In this document: positions 33,460 through 41,592 of the stretch, one piece after another | Position numbering within the stretch: the first letter of the stretch is position 1 | Layout of the letters: the number at the start of each line of letters is the position of its first letter | Assembly: GCA_002310995.1 (NCBI GenBank) | Contig: DBYV01000065.1 | Location: 1-47,253 of the forward strand | DNA length: 47,253 bases | DNA from: a bacterium UBP6_UBA1177 | GTDB lineage: Bacteria; UBP6; UBA1177 | Direction: 5' to 3' | The notes under the pieces: model-generated | The model's input: only the letters and a program-made list of their open reading frames with translations | What the model was told of the DNA's origin: nothing | Databases searched by the model: none | Position numbers and translations under genes: made by a program

Positions 33460-35150
33460 TAGCACTTGTTATTGTTTTTATTGCGTTTTTTGCCTTTTCT
33501 TGTGGTGGAGTTTCTGAAAATATTCCGGTAGAGAATGGTAATTTTGACGAAATTCAAGATGAAGCGGCTGAAGAGTGTGCGGAAAACGCCGTTTTATATC
33601 AAAAGCCTGAATTACCTCAAAAGCCTGAAATTGCTGAAATAAGGAAATACGACAAAAATTTCGAATGTATTCCGCTACCGGAACCTGAAAACGGAGAATT
33701 GATTTTGGGTAACGGATGTTTCGAAGGGTGCATCAAAGCTGATCAGCATCTGCATATTTCGGGAAACGGTGCTGAAAACAGCCTCATCGTGTGCAGAGAT
33801 GAAGAAAGGGAGGCGGTTATTGAGGTTCTTCCAGATACAGAATTAGTTTTGGAAAATATCTCTATTTCTGGAAGCGTGCGCTGCATTCTTGCGGCTAAAG
33901 GAAGCAAAACAAGAATCGAAAAAAGCGTTCTTTCGCATTGCAAGAAAGGTGGAATTAATATCTGCCCCGATGAAGCTGGATGCAGGGCAGATCTTTCTGT
34001 CATCAACACTTTTATCGGTGATATCGACGAAGCACTCTCTGGGATAAGTTACGGAATTTCTTTCGGTAACGGCTCTTTGAAAATTTCGGGAAGCGAGATT
34101 TCAGGGGTCAATTCTTTCGGCATAGCGGTCTGGGGAGAAGAGGAAAATTTGAATAAAGTTGAAATAGAAAATTCAGTGATTACCAGCGTTTTCGGTGGGC
34201 TTCGCAGCTATGAAGGACATGGCTTCTATGCTGAGAATTCTGCTGATGTAGTTATAAAAAAAAGTTCTATTTCGGATACAGCCACTTCGTTTATTATGGT
34301 TTCTTCCGATAATGATGAAATAAAGTTGCAACTTATTGATTTTAATGCTGAAAACATGCTTGAAACAGGTGAAGAGCAGGGCGGAATAGTGCTCGACGGC
34401 AATGTTAATGCCTGTTTTAATAAAGTCGCATTGGAAAACAGTAGGGGAAACGGGGTCTTTTCACGCGGTGCGGTACTTTATGCCGAAGATCTGAGTGTTA
34501 AATCAGTTTTTTCTGACGGGCTTGGTGAAAACGGTTTTGCTCTACAGCTTGTTGATGGAAGTGAGAGTTTCATAAGGCGTCTTTCTGTAAATTCGGCTGA
34601 AAAAGCGGGGATTCTGCTTGATGGTTCGTGCAGTGCCGATATTGAGGACTTTGAAATAATTTTAACAAAATCAGATGGTTATTTTGAGGAATTCGGAGTC
34701 GGGGCAGCTATTCAGAACGGGGCTTCGGTATCAATGAAAAGTGGTGTTTTTTCAAACAACAGAGAAACAGGAATTCTTGCCGTAAACAGCGAAGTTTCTT
34801 TGGAAAATGTAGAGATAAAAAACACTCTTCCAAGGAAATGTACAGAGAGCGGTTCTTGTGTTTTTGCACCTTCCACTGATTTCGGTCACGGAATATCACT
34901 TTATTCGGCATCTCTTCTAAGATTTGATTCAATGATACTTTTTAACAATAACAACGGCTTGAACATAGCCGGTTCCGATGTCAGGGGTTTCGGTTCTAAA
35001 AAGATTTTTTTCGGTAATAATACAACGGCGGTAAACGCATGGAATATTAATAATTTCGGCGTGTTGGAAGATAATCTCTCGAATTCTTCCTTCTGCGGAA
35101 ACGGTTCTGTACTTACTGCCGATTCTCAACCTGTCAGGGAAGGTCTTTAA
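33456..35150 (+). CDS. Parallel beta-helix lipoprotein, coupled partner
   Basis: 564 residues. A hydrophobic N-terminus ends FFAFSC (lipobox) with a Glu-rich linker to about residue 70. Then come many beta-helix rungs such as LVLENISISGSVRCI, LKISGSEISGVNSFGIAV, VEIENSVITSVFGGL and VSLENVEIKN. Cysteine pairs are scattered, as in its neighbour. The start overlaps the preceding stop by 4 nt and has little ribosome binding site of its own, which suggests coupling. It is probably a duplicated and extended paralog. The ligand is unknown. Confidence 0.82.
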   Translation: MIALVIVFIAFFAFSCGGVSENIPVENGNFDEIQDEAAEECAENAVLYQKPELPQKPEIAEIRKYDKNFECIPLPEPENGELILGNGCFEGCIKADQHLHISGNGAENSLIVCRDEEREAVIEVLPDTELVLENISISGSVRCILAAKGSKTRIEKSVLSHCKKGGINICPDEAGCRADLSVINTFIGDIDEALSGISYGISFGNGSLKISGSEISGVNSFGIAVWGEEENLNKVEIENSVITSVFGGLRSYEGHGFYAENSADVVIKKSSISDTATSFIMVSSDNDEIKLQLIDFNAENMLETGEEQGGIVLDGNVNACFNKVALENSRGNGVFSRGAVLYAEDLSVKSVFSDGLGENGFALQLVDGSESFIRRLSVNSAEKAGILLDGSCSADIEDFEIILTKSDGYFEEFGVGAAIQNGASVSMKSGVFSNNRETGILAVNSEVSLENVEIKNTLPRKCTESGSCVFAPSTDFGHGISLYSASLLRFDSMILFNNNNGLNIAGSDVRGFGSKKIFFGNNTTAVNAWNINNFGVLEDNLSNSSFCGNGSVLTADSQPVREGL

Positions 35151-35236
35151 AAAGAGTTCGTTTTTTGCGGTTTTTTCTTTAATTTAATTGTAATATAAGC
35201 CTAAGTGAGTAAAATTTGCTGACTTTGGGAGGTGTG

Positions 35237-36073
35237 ATGAGCCGTTTTTTGAGTGTGTTTGCAATATTGATGACGCTTTTATCCGTATCATGCGGCAAAT
35301 TGAATGAAGATCCGATAGTCTATGTCTTCAAAGGCGATGTCGTTTCAGTTTCCGATTTTAAACTTAAATACAATCTCTGGCTGAGGCAGAACAATATGCC
35401 TGATACAGAAGAGACACGGAAAAACTATCTTTTCAGAGAACTTTCCGAAAAGTTTCTCTACGAGATCGGAAAGAACGAAGGAGTGGGCGACATTCCGGAA
35501 ATCAAGAATAAAATCGAGGATTTCAGAAGAAAGACTATCGTTGAATACATGAGCAAGAAAACCAAGCGTGAGGTTTATGCTATAGATGACGAAGCAGTGC
35601 GGCAATATTATATTGAAAACAAGGACAAGTTTATGCGCGAAAAGCTTTATCGTCTTTATGCAGTAAGGGTAACGAATAAAAAAAACGCTGAAGATATTGC
35701 ACAACAACTTCGAAACGGAGCGAGTATCAGGATTCTTTCGGCAAGTCTCTCGGATGACGAAATTTTGGCGAGAAACAACGGTGACTGGGGTCTTTTCAGT
35801 GACGATGTAATGGGAGAATCATGGAAAGACGATGTGCTGGCAAGTTTCCCTGGCGAAATACTGGGACCTTATCTTGACAGCGAGAACTTTTATACAATAA
35901 TCGAAATTGCCGGTTTTGCTTACAAGAGACATTTGAGTTTCAATCTGGCTTATCCGCTGATTGTAGAGGAAATGATTGCGAAATACGGTACTGAAAAGTG
36001 GGATGGATACCGCGATAAAATGATGACTGAATACGGTGCAAAAATAAATGTCGAAAATCTACGGTGGGAATAA
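35237..36073 (+). CDS. Parvulin-like peptidyl-prolyl isomerase lipoprotein
   Basis: 278 residues from the ATG at 35237 (GGGAGG upstream; the frame opens earlier at a TTG without support). The signal peptide ends LLSVSC (lipobox). An N-terminal SurA-like helical part (EETRKNYLFRELSEKFLYEIGKNEG) is followed by a parvulin-like domain with LYAVRVTNKKNAEDIAQQL, DWGLFSDDVMGESWKDDV and PGEILGPYLDSENFYTIIEI. Likely a periplasmic foldase for exported proteins. It overlaps prfB by one base (TAATG). Domain similarity is moderate and activity is unproven. Confidence 0.75.
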   Translation: MSRFLSVFAILMTLLSVSCGKLNEDPIVYVFKGDVVSVSDFKLKYNLWLRQNNMPDTEETRKNYLFRELSEKFLYEIGKNEGVGDIPEIKNKIEDFRRKTIVEYMSKKTKREVYAIDDEAVRQYYIENKDKFMREKLYRLYAVRVTNKKNAEDIAQQLRNGASIRILSASLSDDEILARNNGDWGLFSDDVMGESWKDDVLASFPGEILGPYLDSENFYTIIEIAGFAYKRHLSFNLAYPLIVEEMIAKYGTEKWDGYRDKMMTEYGAKINVENLRWE

Positions 36074-37197
36074 TGCCATTGACTTCTAAAGATTTGGAAC
36101 AGAAACTTGCGGAACTTGACCAGAAATCGAAGATTTTTTTTGAGTCGCTTGCTATAAACTCAAAAAGAGAACGTCTTGACGAGTTGAAAAAGCAGCTAGA
36201 TTTGCCTGAGATTTGGTCAGATACCGCGAAAATGGCGGTTCTGAATAAGGAAAAACGTGTGCTTGAGAGCAATCTTGAGCTTTTTTCCAAACTGGAATCT
36301 GATATAGAGGAGCTTGCTCTCGCGAAAGAGCTGCTTGAAGAAGATCCTTCGATCGAGGGAGAGGCTGAGGCGATGCTTGTGAAAATTGACGAGCTCGTCG
36401 AGAAAATCGAGTTCCAGAAGATGCTCGGAGGAAAAACAGACCTGATGAATGCTATCGTCAGTATAAATGCAGGCGCCGGCGGAAGAGAGTCGCAGGATTG
36501 GGCTGTAATGCTTTCTAGAATGTATGCGAGATGGTGCGAGCGCAAAGGTTACGGACTTGAAGTTATCGATAAAAATACTGGCGATGACGCAACGGCGATA
36601 AAAAACATCACTTTTATTGCTGAAGGCGATTACGCCTACGGTTATCTTAAAGCCGAAATCGGTGTTCACAGGCTCGTGCGGATAAGCCCGTTTGACGCAA
36701 ACAAACGCCGTCACACCTCTTTCGCGAGTGTTTTTGTTACACCTGAAATTGACGATTCGATTGAAATTGAAATTGATGAGAAAGATTTGAAAATCGACAC
36801 ATACCGTTCAGGCGGTGCCGGTGGTCAGCATGTAAACAAAACAGATTCTGCGATAAGGATAACCCACATTCCGACGGGTATTGTTGTCCAGTGCCAGAAC
36901 GATAGAAGCCAGCACAAGAATAAGGCTACTGCAATGAAAATCCTGAAATCACGCCTTTATGAATTCGAGCTTCAGAAAAAACAGGAAGAGTCTTCCGAAA
37001 TCGAAAAACAGAAAACGGGAATTGACTTCGGAAGCCAGATAAGAAGTTATGTTCTGCATCCTTACAAAATGGTGAAAGATCACAGAACCGATTTTGAAAC
37101 AGGAAACGCCGATGCGGTACTTGACGGTGAACAGATTTTAGATAAATTTATGGAAGATTATTTACTTAAGGAAGGGGAAACTAATGAAAATCATTAA
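36073..37197 (+). CDS. prfB: Peptide chain release factor 2
   Basis: 374 residues. It recognises UGA/UAA stops and releases the peptide. The codon-recognition motif SPF lies at 205-207 and the catalytic GGQ at 250-252, in SGGAGGQHVNKTDSAIR, positions equal to the E. coli protein. Unusually there is no programmed frameshift: where many prfB genes have CTT TGA C near codon 25, the frame reads CTT GCT straight through (FFESLAINSK). ATG at 36073 has GGTGGGA upstream; a GTG at 36064 is rejected. The next gene starts inside its 3' end. Confidence 0.97.
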   Translation: MPLTSKDLEQKLAELDQKSKIFFESLAINSKRERLDELKKQLDLPEIWSDTAKMAVLNKEKRVLESNLELFSKLESDIEELALAKELLEEDPSIEGEAEAMLVKIDELVEKIEFQKMLGGKTDLMNAIVSINAGAGGRESQDWAVMLSRMYARWCERKGYGLEVIDKNTGDDATAIKNITFIAEGDYAYGYLKAEIGVHRLVRISPFDANKRRHTSFASVFVTPEIDDSIEIEIDEKDLKIDTYRSGGAGGQHVNKTDSAIRITHIPTGIVVQCQNDRSQHKNKATAMKILKSRLYEFELQKKQEESSEIEKQKTGIDFGSQIRSYVLHPYKMVKDHRTDFETGNADAVLDGEQILDKFMEDYLLKEGETNENH

Positions 37198-38314
37198 CAA
37201 AATTTCTTTTCTGCTCTCGACGGTGCTCTTTGTTGCACTTCTTACTTCGTGTTCGGAATTCATGCTTATTCCGATATCGATAGACTATCCTTTCGAAGAA
37301 AACAACGAGGCTAGTCCTTCGACCTACAAAATCAATATTACCGAAGGTCTCAGCGGTGTTGAGAAAATTTTCAACAGCGAGGTTCTGCTCGTAACGAACA
37401 CGCTTTTCAAAGAGCTTAACATCCCTGGTGCCGAAGTCGAAGAGTTCCCTAGATTCGTAACGGAAGATATTCTTGATCTTGTTGCCGGAAAGGTTGTAAG
37501 AAAGGAGATTGGTTACAAAGTTCCTATGGTAGAAGAGTTGCAGCATGAAACGATGAAATTTTCCATCTGCGATTTCGAGGCGTCTGATTTCAACGACAAG
37601 GACGAAACGACAAATACCTACATGACGATTGCCAATATTTCGAGTTTCTGCGCTTTGTCAGAATCTGCAAGGGAATCGGAAATTGAAAGATGCAAGACTG
37701 ATGCTGACGAAACTTGTCTTCACCTTTCTGTCCATCAGGAAAACGAATCGATGAAGATCAAGATGGCTGAGCAGAAAGATCTTAAAAAATACAAGAAATA
37801 TCTCAACAAAATCTACTCGGCAACTTTGAACGAACTTACTTTCACAATCAAAAATCCGCTTAACCAGACCATGGGAAACAATGCGTTCAGAATGAAAGCT
37901 GAACTCTATGCCCAGGCGATAGACCCGTTCAGACAGAACGGTGAGCCCTGCCAGGACGGAGACGAACTCAAGTCATGTATCTACAAAGGCGTTGATGAAA
38001 ACGGAAATCCTGAAGATTATTTCACAGCAACAATAAATGATGAATCTGCTACAGACGGTACTGTTTCTGAAAAGAAAAAATATCTTATCGGTGTTTTTGA
38101 AACTGATGACAATACCTATTCTGCAGATCAGATTATGCATCTGATTTACACTTATGAAGGTAAGGATACTCTTCAGCACGCTATTAAGCACCTTGATTTC
38201 CAGCTCGGAATAAAAAGCTACTATGTTTTCTATCCGCAGGCTGCAAAGCCGGAAGGAACTATGGAAGCAAGCATCAAAGCAAAACTGCTTTTCAATGTCG
38301 AGCCTCTTAACTAA
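37184..38314 (+). CDS. Lipoprotein of unknown function
   Basis: 376 residues. The signal peptide ends ALLTSC (lipobox). The remainder is soluble and mixed alpha/beta with no family I recognise; it carries a KEIGYKVPMVEELQHE segment, a Cys-containing FCALSESARESEIERC and a C-terminal beta region ending AKLLFNVEPLN. The start lies within prfB (14-nt overlap) behind AAGGGGA, so translation is coupled to release-factor synthesis. lgt follows after 24 nt. Confidence 0.75.
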   Translation: MKIINKISFLLSTVLFVALLTSCSEFMLIPISIDYPFEENNEASPSTYKINITEGLSGVEKIFNSEVLLVTNTLFKELNIPGAEVEEFPRFVTEDILDLVAGKVVRKEIGYKVPMVEELQHETMKFSICDFEASDFNDKDETTNTYMTIANISSFCALSESARESEIERCKTDADETCLHLSVHQENESMKIKMAEQKDLKKYKKYLNKIYSATLNELTFTIKNPLNQTMGNNAFRMKAELYAQAIDPFRQNGEPCQDGDELKSCIYKGVDENGNPEDYFTATINDESATDGTVSEKKKYLIGVFETDDNTYSADQIMHLIYTYEGKDTLQHAIKHLDFQLGIKSYYVFYPQAAKPEGTMEASIKAKLLFNVEPLN

Positions 38315-38338
38315 CTGATCTGTCTGGAGCTTTTCCTG

Positions 38339-39232
38339 ATGAACAATTATATTGTCTGGAACATAGATCCTGTGATAGCCGTTATCGGTCCTCTGCAGCT
38401 CAGATATTACGGTATTTTGTTTGCAACGGCGATTCTTATCGGTTTTTATCTTGCTCGCAGAATTTACAGAAAATACGGTTTTCCCGACAAACTCGCCGAT
38501 GATCTTCTAATTTGGGGTGTTGTCGCGACTGTAATAGGTGCAAGGCTCGTTCACTGCTTTTTTTACGAGCCGACTTATTACCTGAATAATCCGCTTGAAA
38601 TTCTTAAGGTCTATAAAGGCGGTATTGCAAGCCACGGTGCGACGATAGGGCTTATTGTTGCGGTTATCTTCATATCCAGAAAATACAAACTTTCGTTTAC
38701 CGATCTGGCAGACGGTGTTGTTTTTCCCGGAATAATGGGGGCGACATTTGTTCGTTTGGGGAACTTTTTCAACAGCGAGATAGTCGGCAAAATAACGACT
38801 GTTCCGTGGGGATTCAAGTTCCTTAGAAATCCTGATGATATGAAACTCGCTATAAACGCAGCAACAGGCCACTGCGATATTTCCAAGATGGAATGTCTGG
38901 TCAACTACTGGCCGGTGCGTCATCCTTCGCAGCTTTACGAGGCTTTCGGAGCTTTCGTGATTCTGATAATCATGCTCACTGTTTCGTTTGTCCGCAAAGA
39001 CCACAGAAAGTCAGGGCTTTACACCGCACTTTTCCTGATTCTTTATTTCTCTTTCCGTTTCTGCATCGAGTTCATCAAGGAATATCAGGTGTTTGAGGAA
39101 GGTCTGACAATGGGGCAGTATCTTAGTATTCCGTTCATAATTTTCGGATTTGCGGTTCTTTATTATTTCCACAAAAAACAGCCTAGACCAGAGGCAAAAG
39201 CAGATGAAAAACCGAAAAAATCAAAGAAATAG
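38339..39232 (+). CDS. lgt: Prolipoprotein diacylglyceryl transferase
   Basis: A 297-residue inner-membrane enzyme moving diacylglycerol from phosphatidylglycerol to the lipobox cysteine of prolipoproteins. Signatures: LRYYGILFATAILIGFYLARR, the ARLVHCFFYEP region, KGGIASHGATIGL (with the essential His) and RLGNFFNSEIVG, then WPVRHPSQLYEA. About seven membrane segments are visible. GGAG lies 9 nt before the ATG. It suits a genome rich in lipoproteins such as those in this window. The next gene overlaps its end by 29 nt. Confidence 0.96.
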   Translation: MNNYIVWNIDPVIAVIGPLQLRYYGILFATAILIGFYLARRIYRKYGFPDKLADDLLIWGVVATVIGARLVHCFFYEPTYYLNNPLEILKVYKGGIASHGATIGLIVAVIFISRKYKLSFTDLADGVVFPGIMGATFVRLGNFFNSEIVGKITTVPWGFKFLRNPDDMKLAINAATGHCDISKMECLVNYWPVRHPSQLYEAFGAFVILIIMLTVSFVRKDHRKSGLYTALFLILYFSFRFCIEFIKEYQVFEEGLTMGQYLSIPFIIFGFAVLYYFHKKQPRPEAKADEKPKKSKK

Positions 39233-39923
39233 TCTTTTTTCTTTTATAGAAATTGTTGCGGTTCTCTTTGTTCTGCTGCTTTTCTCCGCTCTTAATGCCA
39301 AACCTTTTATTCTGAAAAGTGTTGACGGCTCGTGGCTTCCGATGATTGCGCAGTCATGGGTGGCCAAAAACGGAGGAGTTCTTGTAAAGATTGCGGATGG
39401 TATAAAACCGAACGATTTAAGAAAGGAAATGCTGCTCAAAATGCCTGATCTCAGTATCGAAATTTTGGGGAAAGAACTGTTTTTTCCGACAACTACTCCC
39501 GACAGCCTTTTTGAAGTCCTTAAAAATATAGATCTGGATGTTTCGGATGCCGTTATGAAACAACCGACTGCTGCCGAAAATTCGGAGATGTTCGTGAAGA
39601 AAAGTGCTGACAGCGTGGCTTCAAAGGATGAGTATACCGAGGCTGTGGTCGAAAATGTCGTTTTTGATGAAAAAAACGAGAAGATAATTCTGACAGTCAG
39701 GATTCAACAGCGTGCTAAGACAGGAATGTTCCCGAAACTTTACGGAGTATACAGGATTGAACATGCCTACAAAATGAAGAACGATATTATTGATCCTGCC
39801 GATGTGAAAAATATGGCTTATCTTCCGCTTATTACGGCGAAAAAAGGAAGCAAAATAACCTTTATTCCGGAAAAGCTAGATTCAAGGATTTTGACTATAG
39901 GGCCTGATTTTAAAATCAAATAG
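39204..39923 (+). CDS. Membrane-anchored protein of unknown function
   Basis: 239 residues from the ATG at 39204, chosen because the upstream part of the frame is only lgt read in another phase. A basic start (MKNRKNQRN) precedes one hydrophobic helix (IEIVAVLFVLLLFSALNA), leaving about 200 periplasmic residues. I do not recognise the domain; it has a beta-rich end (VVENVVFDEKNEKIILTVRI). It overlaps lgt and precedes the YchF-like gene by 31 nt, which indicates one operon. Confidence 0.7.
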   Translation: MKNRKNQRNSLFSFIEIVAVLFVLLLFSALNAKPFILKSVDGSWLPMIAQSWVAKNGGVLVKIADGIKPNDLRKEMLLKMPDLSIEILGKELFFPTTTPDSLFEVLKNIDLDVSDAVMKQPTAAENSEMFVKKSADSVASKDEYTEAVVENVVFDEKNEKIILTVRIQQRAKTGMFPKLYGVYRIEHAYKMKNDIIDPADVKNMAYLPLITAKKGSKITFIPEKLDSRILTIGPDFKIK

Positions 39924-39954
39924 TTGTTGTAATAATTTTCAGAGGTAAAAAAGA

Positions 39955-40977
39955 ATGAAAGCTGCATTAATAGGTTTGCCGTTTTCAGGGAAGAGCACTG
40001 TTTTTCAGGCTTTGACCGGAATCGAGAGCGGCAAGAAAGAGGAAACTGTGGGAACAATAAAGGTTCCTGACGAAAGAATTGATAAACTGGCAGAGATTTA
40101 CAACCCGAAAAAGAAGACTTACAGCGAGTTTGTTCTCAGCGACTATACAGTTCCTCCGTCAAAAGAGAGCGCAATACCAGCCAAAGTCAAAAATATGATC
40201 CAGAAGGCTGATCTTCTGATTATGGTTCTTAGGAATTTCGATTCGCTGATGACTTCCGACCCTGCCAATGCTGCTGCGGAATACAAAAAAATCAAGGAAG
40301 ATATGATACTTACAGATTTCGTTGTTATCGAAAAAAGGCTTGAACGGGAGATGAAGGAAAAGAAAAATCCGCCTGAACTCAAAATTCTCCAGAGACTGCG
40401 TGATATCTTTGAAAACGGTGATTTTCCGGCTCCCGACACTATTTCGCCCGAAGAAGCCGAACTTATTGCAAACTACAATTTCCTTTCACTGAAGAAGACA
40501 ATCGTTCTTGTCAATCAGCCCGAAGGATGCAGCGAAATTCCGGCAGAGCTTGCAAAACAGCTTGATACCGACGGGATATCCTGTTTTTGTGTGAGTGCGC
40601 CGCTCGAAGTCGAACTTTCGGAGCTAAATCCTGAAGAACAGGCTGAATTTTTGAAAGATTACGGACTTTCTGAAAGTGCTTCTGTCAGATTTATAAAAAG
40701 TGCATACTCTGCACTCGGACTGATTTCATTCCTCACTGCGGGAAGCGATGAAGTCCGCGCATGGCCCATCAAAGACGGAACTCCTGCGCTTTATGCTGCG
40801 GGAAAAATCCATTCCGACATTCAGCGCGGTTTTATCCGTGCAGAAGTTGTTTACTTTGACGATTTCATCAAGTACGGAAGCGAAGCCGAGTGCAAAAAAG
40901 CGGCGGCTTACAGGCTTGAAGGGAAGGAGTACGTTGTAAAAGACGGCGATATTATAAATTTCAGATTCAATGTTTAG
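39955..40977 (+). CDS. YchF/Obg-like GTPase paralog with DUF933 (TGS-like) domain
   Basis: 340 residues. P-loop GLPFSGKST (7-15) then VFQALTG, as in YchF. The switch II DxxG motif expected after about residue 60 is absent: the sequence there is LSDYTVPPSKES. The specificity loop reads VNQPEG, near YchF's NxxE form. The C-terminus (GLISFLTAGSDEVRAWPI to KDGDIINFRFNV) is the DUF933/TGS-like domain. Canonical YchF is about 365 residues, so this is a shorter divergent relative and possibly not an active hydrolase. AGAGG precedes the ATG; def follows after 9 nt. Confidence 0.82.
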   Translation: MKAALIGLPFSGKSTVFQALTGIESGKKEETVGTIKVPDERIDKLAEIYNPKKKTYSEFVLSDYTVPPSKESAIPAKVKNMIQKADLLIMVLRNFDSLMTSDPANAAAEYKKIKEDMILTDFVVIEKRLEREMKEKKNPPELKILQRLRDIFENGDFPAPDTISPEEAELIANYNFLSLKKTIVLVNQPEGCSEIPAELAKQLDTDGISCFCVSAPLEVELSELNPEEQAEFLKDYGLSESASVRFIKSAYSALGLISFLTAGSDEVRAWPIKDGTPALYAAGKIHSDIQRGFIRAEVVYFDDFIKYGSEAECKKAAAYRLEGKEYVVKDGDIINFRFNV

Positions 40978-40986
40978 GGAGTTACG

Positions 40987-41577
40987 ATGACGCTTCTGCA
41001 TATTTCGACTGTCGGTGACAAAATTCTGCGCGAAAAGGCAAAGCCGGTCACTGAATTTAATGAAGAACTCAAAGAACTTGCCAAAAATATGGCTGAAACG
41101 ATGCGTGCGGCCGACGGTCTAGGCATAGCTGGGCCGCAGGTAGGCGTTTCGCTCCGGATTTTCGTTATAGATTTCGGATATTTGGATTTCGTAAAGGCTG
41201 AAGAAAACGGAGAAAAACCCAAAAGCGCGGAATTCCGTCCGGTAGCTTTCATAAATCCGGAAATTACCGAAAAAGAGGGGAAAATCGTTTACGGCGAAGG
41301 GTGTCTCAGCGTTCCGAGATACAATGCCGATGTAGAGCGTGCCGAAACAATCGTCTGCAAGTATTTTGATGTCGACGGAAAAGAGCATGAAATCAAGGAA
41401 AGCGGTCTTCCGGCGGTCGCGATCCAGCATGAAAACGACCATCTGGACGGAGTTCTTTTTATCGACAAAATCAGTTCGCTCAAACGCGGGATAGCTCTAA
41501 AAAAAGTCAAAAAATTCCTCGGTGCGGTGCGTGAAAACGGCTCGAAAACCGAAACCGCGCTTTACGGAAAGCAGTAA
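40987..41577 (+). CDS. def: Peptide deformylase
   Basis: A 196-residue metalloenzyme that removes the N-formyl group from new proteins. The three motifs are present: GLGIAGPQVG (motif I), EGCLSVP (motif II, metal-binding Cys) and QHENDHLDG (motif III, two His and Glu). Motif I has Gly where Ala is usual. AGGGAG precedes the ATG. It is flanked closely by the YchF-like gene and the MMPL pump gene (15 nt), in the same operon. Confidence 0.96.
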   Translation: MTLLHISTVGDKILREKAKPVTEFNEELKELAKNMAETMRAADGLGIAGPQVGVSLRIFVIDFGYLDFVKAEENGEKPKSAEFRPVAFINPEITEKEGKIVYGEGCLSVPRYNADVERAETIVCKYFDVDGKEHEIKESGLPAVAIQHENDHLDGVLFIDKISSLKRGIALKKVKKFLGAVRENGSKTETALYGKQ

Positions 41578-41592
41578 AAACAAGAGGTTCTT

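Noticed and set aside
36064..36072. GTG start for prfB
   Set aside because: The ATG at 36073 has the better-placed binding site and forms the usual TAATG overlap with the upstream stop.
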